64,000 bases of DNA from WTFV01 sp965200895 (GTDB lineage Bacteria; Acidobacteriota; Vicinamibacteria; Vicinamibacterales; UBA8438): positions 496,001-560,000 of the forward strand of contig CBDAVM010000002.1 in NCBI GenBank assembly GCA_965200895.1, written 5' to 3'. The notes beneath the pieces were generated by a model. The model worked only from the letters and a program-made list of their open reading frames with translations. It ran no database searches and was not told the DNA's origin. Of the stretch, positions 62,737 through 64,000 are shown piece by piece (the stretch's first letter is position 1; the number at the start of each line of letters is the position of its first letter). The position numbers and the translations under genes are program-made.

Positions 62737-64000
62737 TCAGTGGGCGTGATTCGCTGCATGCACGCCGAGCCAGGTGCTCATCGGGGAGCTCTGCCGCACG
62801 ATGGTGTCGCCGCGATCCGAACCGGTCGAGATGATGGCAATCGGGGCGCCGCTCAGGGTCTCCAGGCGTTCCAGGTAGGCTCGCGCCGCGGTCGGCAGGT
62901 CGCGCTCGTCGGTGACCCCCGCGGTTCGTCCGGACCCGGCCCACCCCGGCATGGTCTCGTACATCGGCTCGCAGGACGCGAGCTCGCCGATGGTTGCCGG
63001 CGGATCGGACAGTACCTCGCCGCCGCGTCGATAGCCGGTGCAGATGCGGAGTTCATCGAGATGGTCCAGCACGTCGAGCTTCGTCATGGCCAGCGCGGTC
63101 ATCCCGTTGAGGCGCACCGCGTAGCGCACGCCGACGGCGTCGAACCAACCGCAGCGCCGCGGACGTCCGGTCGATGCGCCATACTCGCGGCCCCACTCCC
63201 GGAGGCATTCCGCCTCCGGTTCGTCGAGCTCGGTCGGAAACGGTCCCTCGCCGACGCGGGTCGTGTAGGCCTTGACGATGCCGAGCACGCCGCCTATGGC
63301 CTGTGGTCCGACCCCGAGTCCCGTGCACACCCCGCCGATCGTCGCGTTCGACGACGTGACGTACGGGTATGTGCCATGGTCCACGTCCAGCATGGTGCCC
63401 TGTGCGCCTTCGAAGAGCACGGGCCGCTCTGCCTGCAGCGTGTCGTGCAGATAGCGCGACGTGTCGGCCACGAGAGGATGCAGCCGCTCCCAGATGTCGG
63501 CTGCTCCCTCCAGAACCTGCCGCCAGTCGAGTGCGGACCCCGGCACGGTGCGATTCCGTTCCGCGACGTTGGCTTCGATCAGTCCCGCGAGACGGCTGCC
63601 GGGACTGCCGTCAGCCAGGTCGCCGATACGTATCCCGCAACGGCCCGCCTTGTGCTGGTAGCTCGGTCCGATGCCGCGCGAGGTCGTTCCGATACGCTGT
63701 GCCCCGAGCCGATCCTCGGATACTGCCTCGATGTCGCGATGGTAGGGGAGGATGACGTGCGCGCGGCTGCTGACGAGCAGGCGGCCGGTGGTGTCGATGC
63801 CGCGCACGTGGAGCTGGTCGATCTCGGCGAAGAGCGCCGCGGTGTCGATCACCACCCCGTTGCCGATGACACAGGTGACGCCGGGATGCAGGATGCCGGA
63901 GGGAATCAGGTGCAGAATGAACTCGTTGCCGTCGACGGTCACCGTGTGGCCGGCGTTGTGTCCTCCCTGCGAGCGGGCGACCACGGCGAAGGCCGGGCTG
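62737..64000 (-). CDS. purA: adenylosuccinate synthetase, N-terminus beyond the right edge
   Basis: About 421 codons are present; the first few (WGDEGKGK loop) are outside the window. Motifs visible are RSQGGHNAGHTV, LHLIPSGILHPGVTCVIGNG, GTTSRGIGPSYQHKAGRCGI, FEGAQGTMLDVDHGTYPYVT and TGRPRRCGWFDAVGVRYAV. The C-terminal GTP-binding region follows (SGAPIAIISTGSDRGDTIV). It joins IMP and aspartate with GTP to make adenylosuccinate, the first step to AMP. The usual Tyr of RYQGG is Ser here, a minor change. The M2-like gene lies 46 bp downstream on the same strand. Confidence 0.95.
   Translation of the reverse strand, partial: SPAFAVVARSQGGHNAGHTVTVDGNEFILHLIPSGILHPGVTCVIGNGVVIDTAALFAEIDQLHVRGIDTTGRLLVSSRAHVILPYHRDIEAVSEDRLGAQRIGTTSRGIGPSYQHKAGRCGIRIGDLADGSPGSRLAGLIEANVAERNRTVPGSALDWRQVLEGAADIWERLHPLVADTSRYLHDTLQAERPVLFEGAQGTMLDVDHGTYPYVTSSNATIGGVCTGLGVGPQAIGGVLGIVKAYTTRVGEGPFPTELDEPEAECLREWGREYGASTGRPRRCGWFDAVGVRYAVRLNGMTALAMTKLDVLDHLDELRICTGYRRGGEVLSDPPATIGELASCEPMYETMPGWAGSGRTAGVTDERDLPTAARAYLERLETLSGAPIAIISTGSDRGDTIVRQSSPMSTWLGVHAANHAH

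Overview
The window is about 64 kb of GC-rich, densely coded bacterial DNA. It probably comes from an Acidobacteriota genome, most likely a Vicinamibacteria-type lineage. This is inferred from the gene families present: DUF1592/DUF1552 pairs, secreted ankyrin-repeat proteins, an Oar-like TonB receptor, a PQQ dehydrogenase, a fused transporter/spermidine-synthase/TPR protein, a PilMNO/GspEF system, and a TIGR00300 protein beside lysC. No rRNA, tRNA or CRISPR array was recognised. Two genes run off the ends: a DUF1552 protein on the left and purA on the right.

Layout. 1-12.5 kb is a secreted or periplasmic oxidative module: a partial DUF1552 protein, an ankyrin protein, a PQQ dehydrogenase, a Tat-exported PhoD-like phosphatase, a class IV aminotransferase, a second ankyrin protein, and a DUF1592-DUF1552 pair. 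12.6-19 kb holds a small exported protein and an Oar-like TonB-dependent receptor whose last 23 codons have been cut off by a complete 2.4-kb IS50-like element with 22-bp terminal inverted repeats and a perfect 9-bp target duplication. The transposase of that element carries an N-terminal DUF4338 (DruA-like) domain. 19.2-24.7 kb has two large TPR fusions. 24.9-26.9 kb is a scar: a frameshifted transposase remnant lies between two genes that have both lost their 5' ends. 26.9-36.7 kb is housekeeping (nnr, tsaE, guaB, secA, an M23 peptidase, comM, a glycosyltransferase).

36.7-38.9 kb encodes an acylating aldehyde dehydrogenase with an unusual C-terminal extension, together with a single microcompartment shell protein. 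39.1-47.6 kb is one long plus-strand run: lipoprotein, lytic transglycosylase, gspF, gspE, pilM, pilN, pilO and three pseudopilins. It looks like a type II secretion or pilus-like envelope machine with no secretin nearby. 47.6-52.8 kb is a tightly overlapping minus-strand operon (murQ, Na+/solute symporter, serine hydrolase, second symporter) that fits salvage of peptidoglycan amino sugars.

52.8-58.2 kb is an aspartate-family operon (hom, thrC, TIGR00300 gene, lysC). In front of hom lie a promoter, a 29-codon leader ORF, a perfect intrinsic terminator and an 8-bp competing helix that ends on the leader stop codon; together these look like a transcription attenuator. 58.3-64 kb has a Rieske protein, an LctP-type lactate permease, a cupin, an M2 (ACE-like) peptidase homologue that has lost its zinc site, and purA.

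The observations most worth following are the hom attenuator, the orphan shell protein/aldehyde dehydrogenase pair, the DUF4338-transposase element that truncated the receptor, and the zincless ACE homologue.
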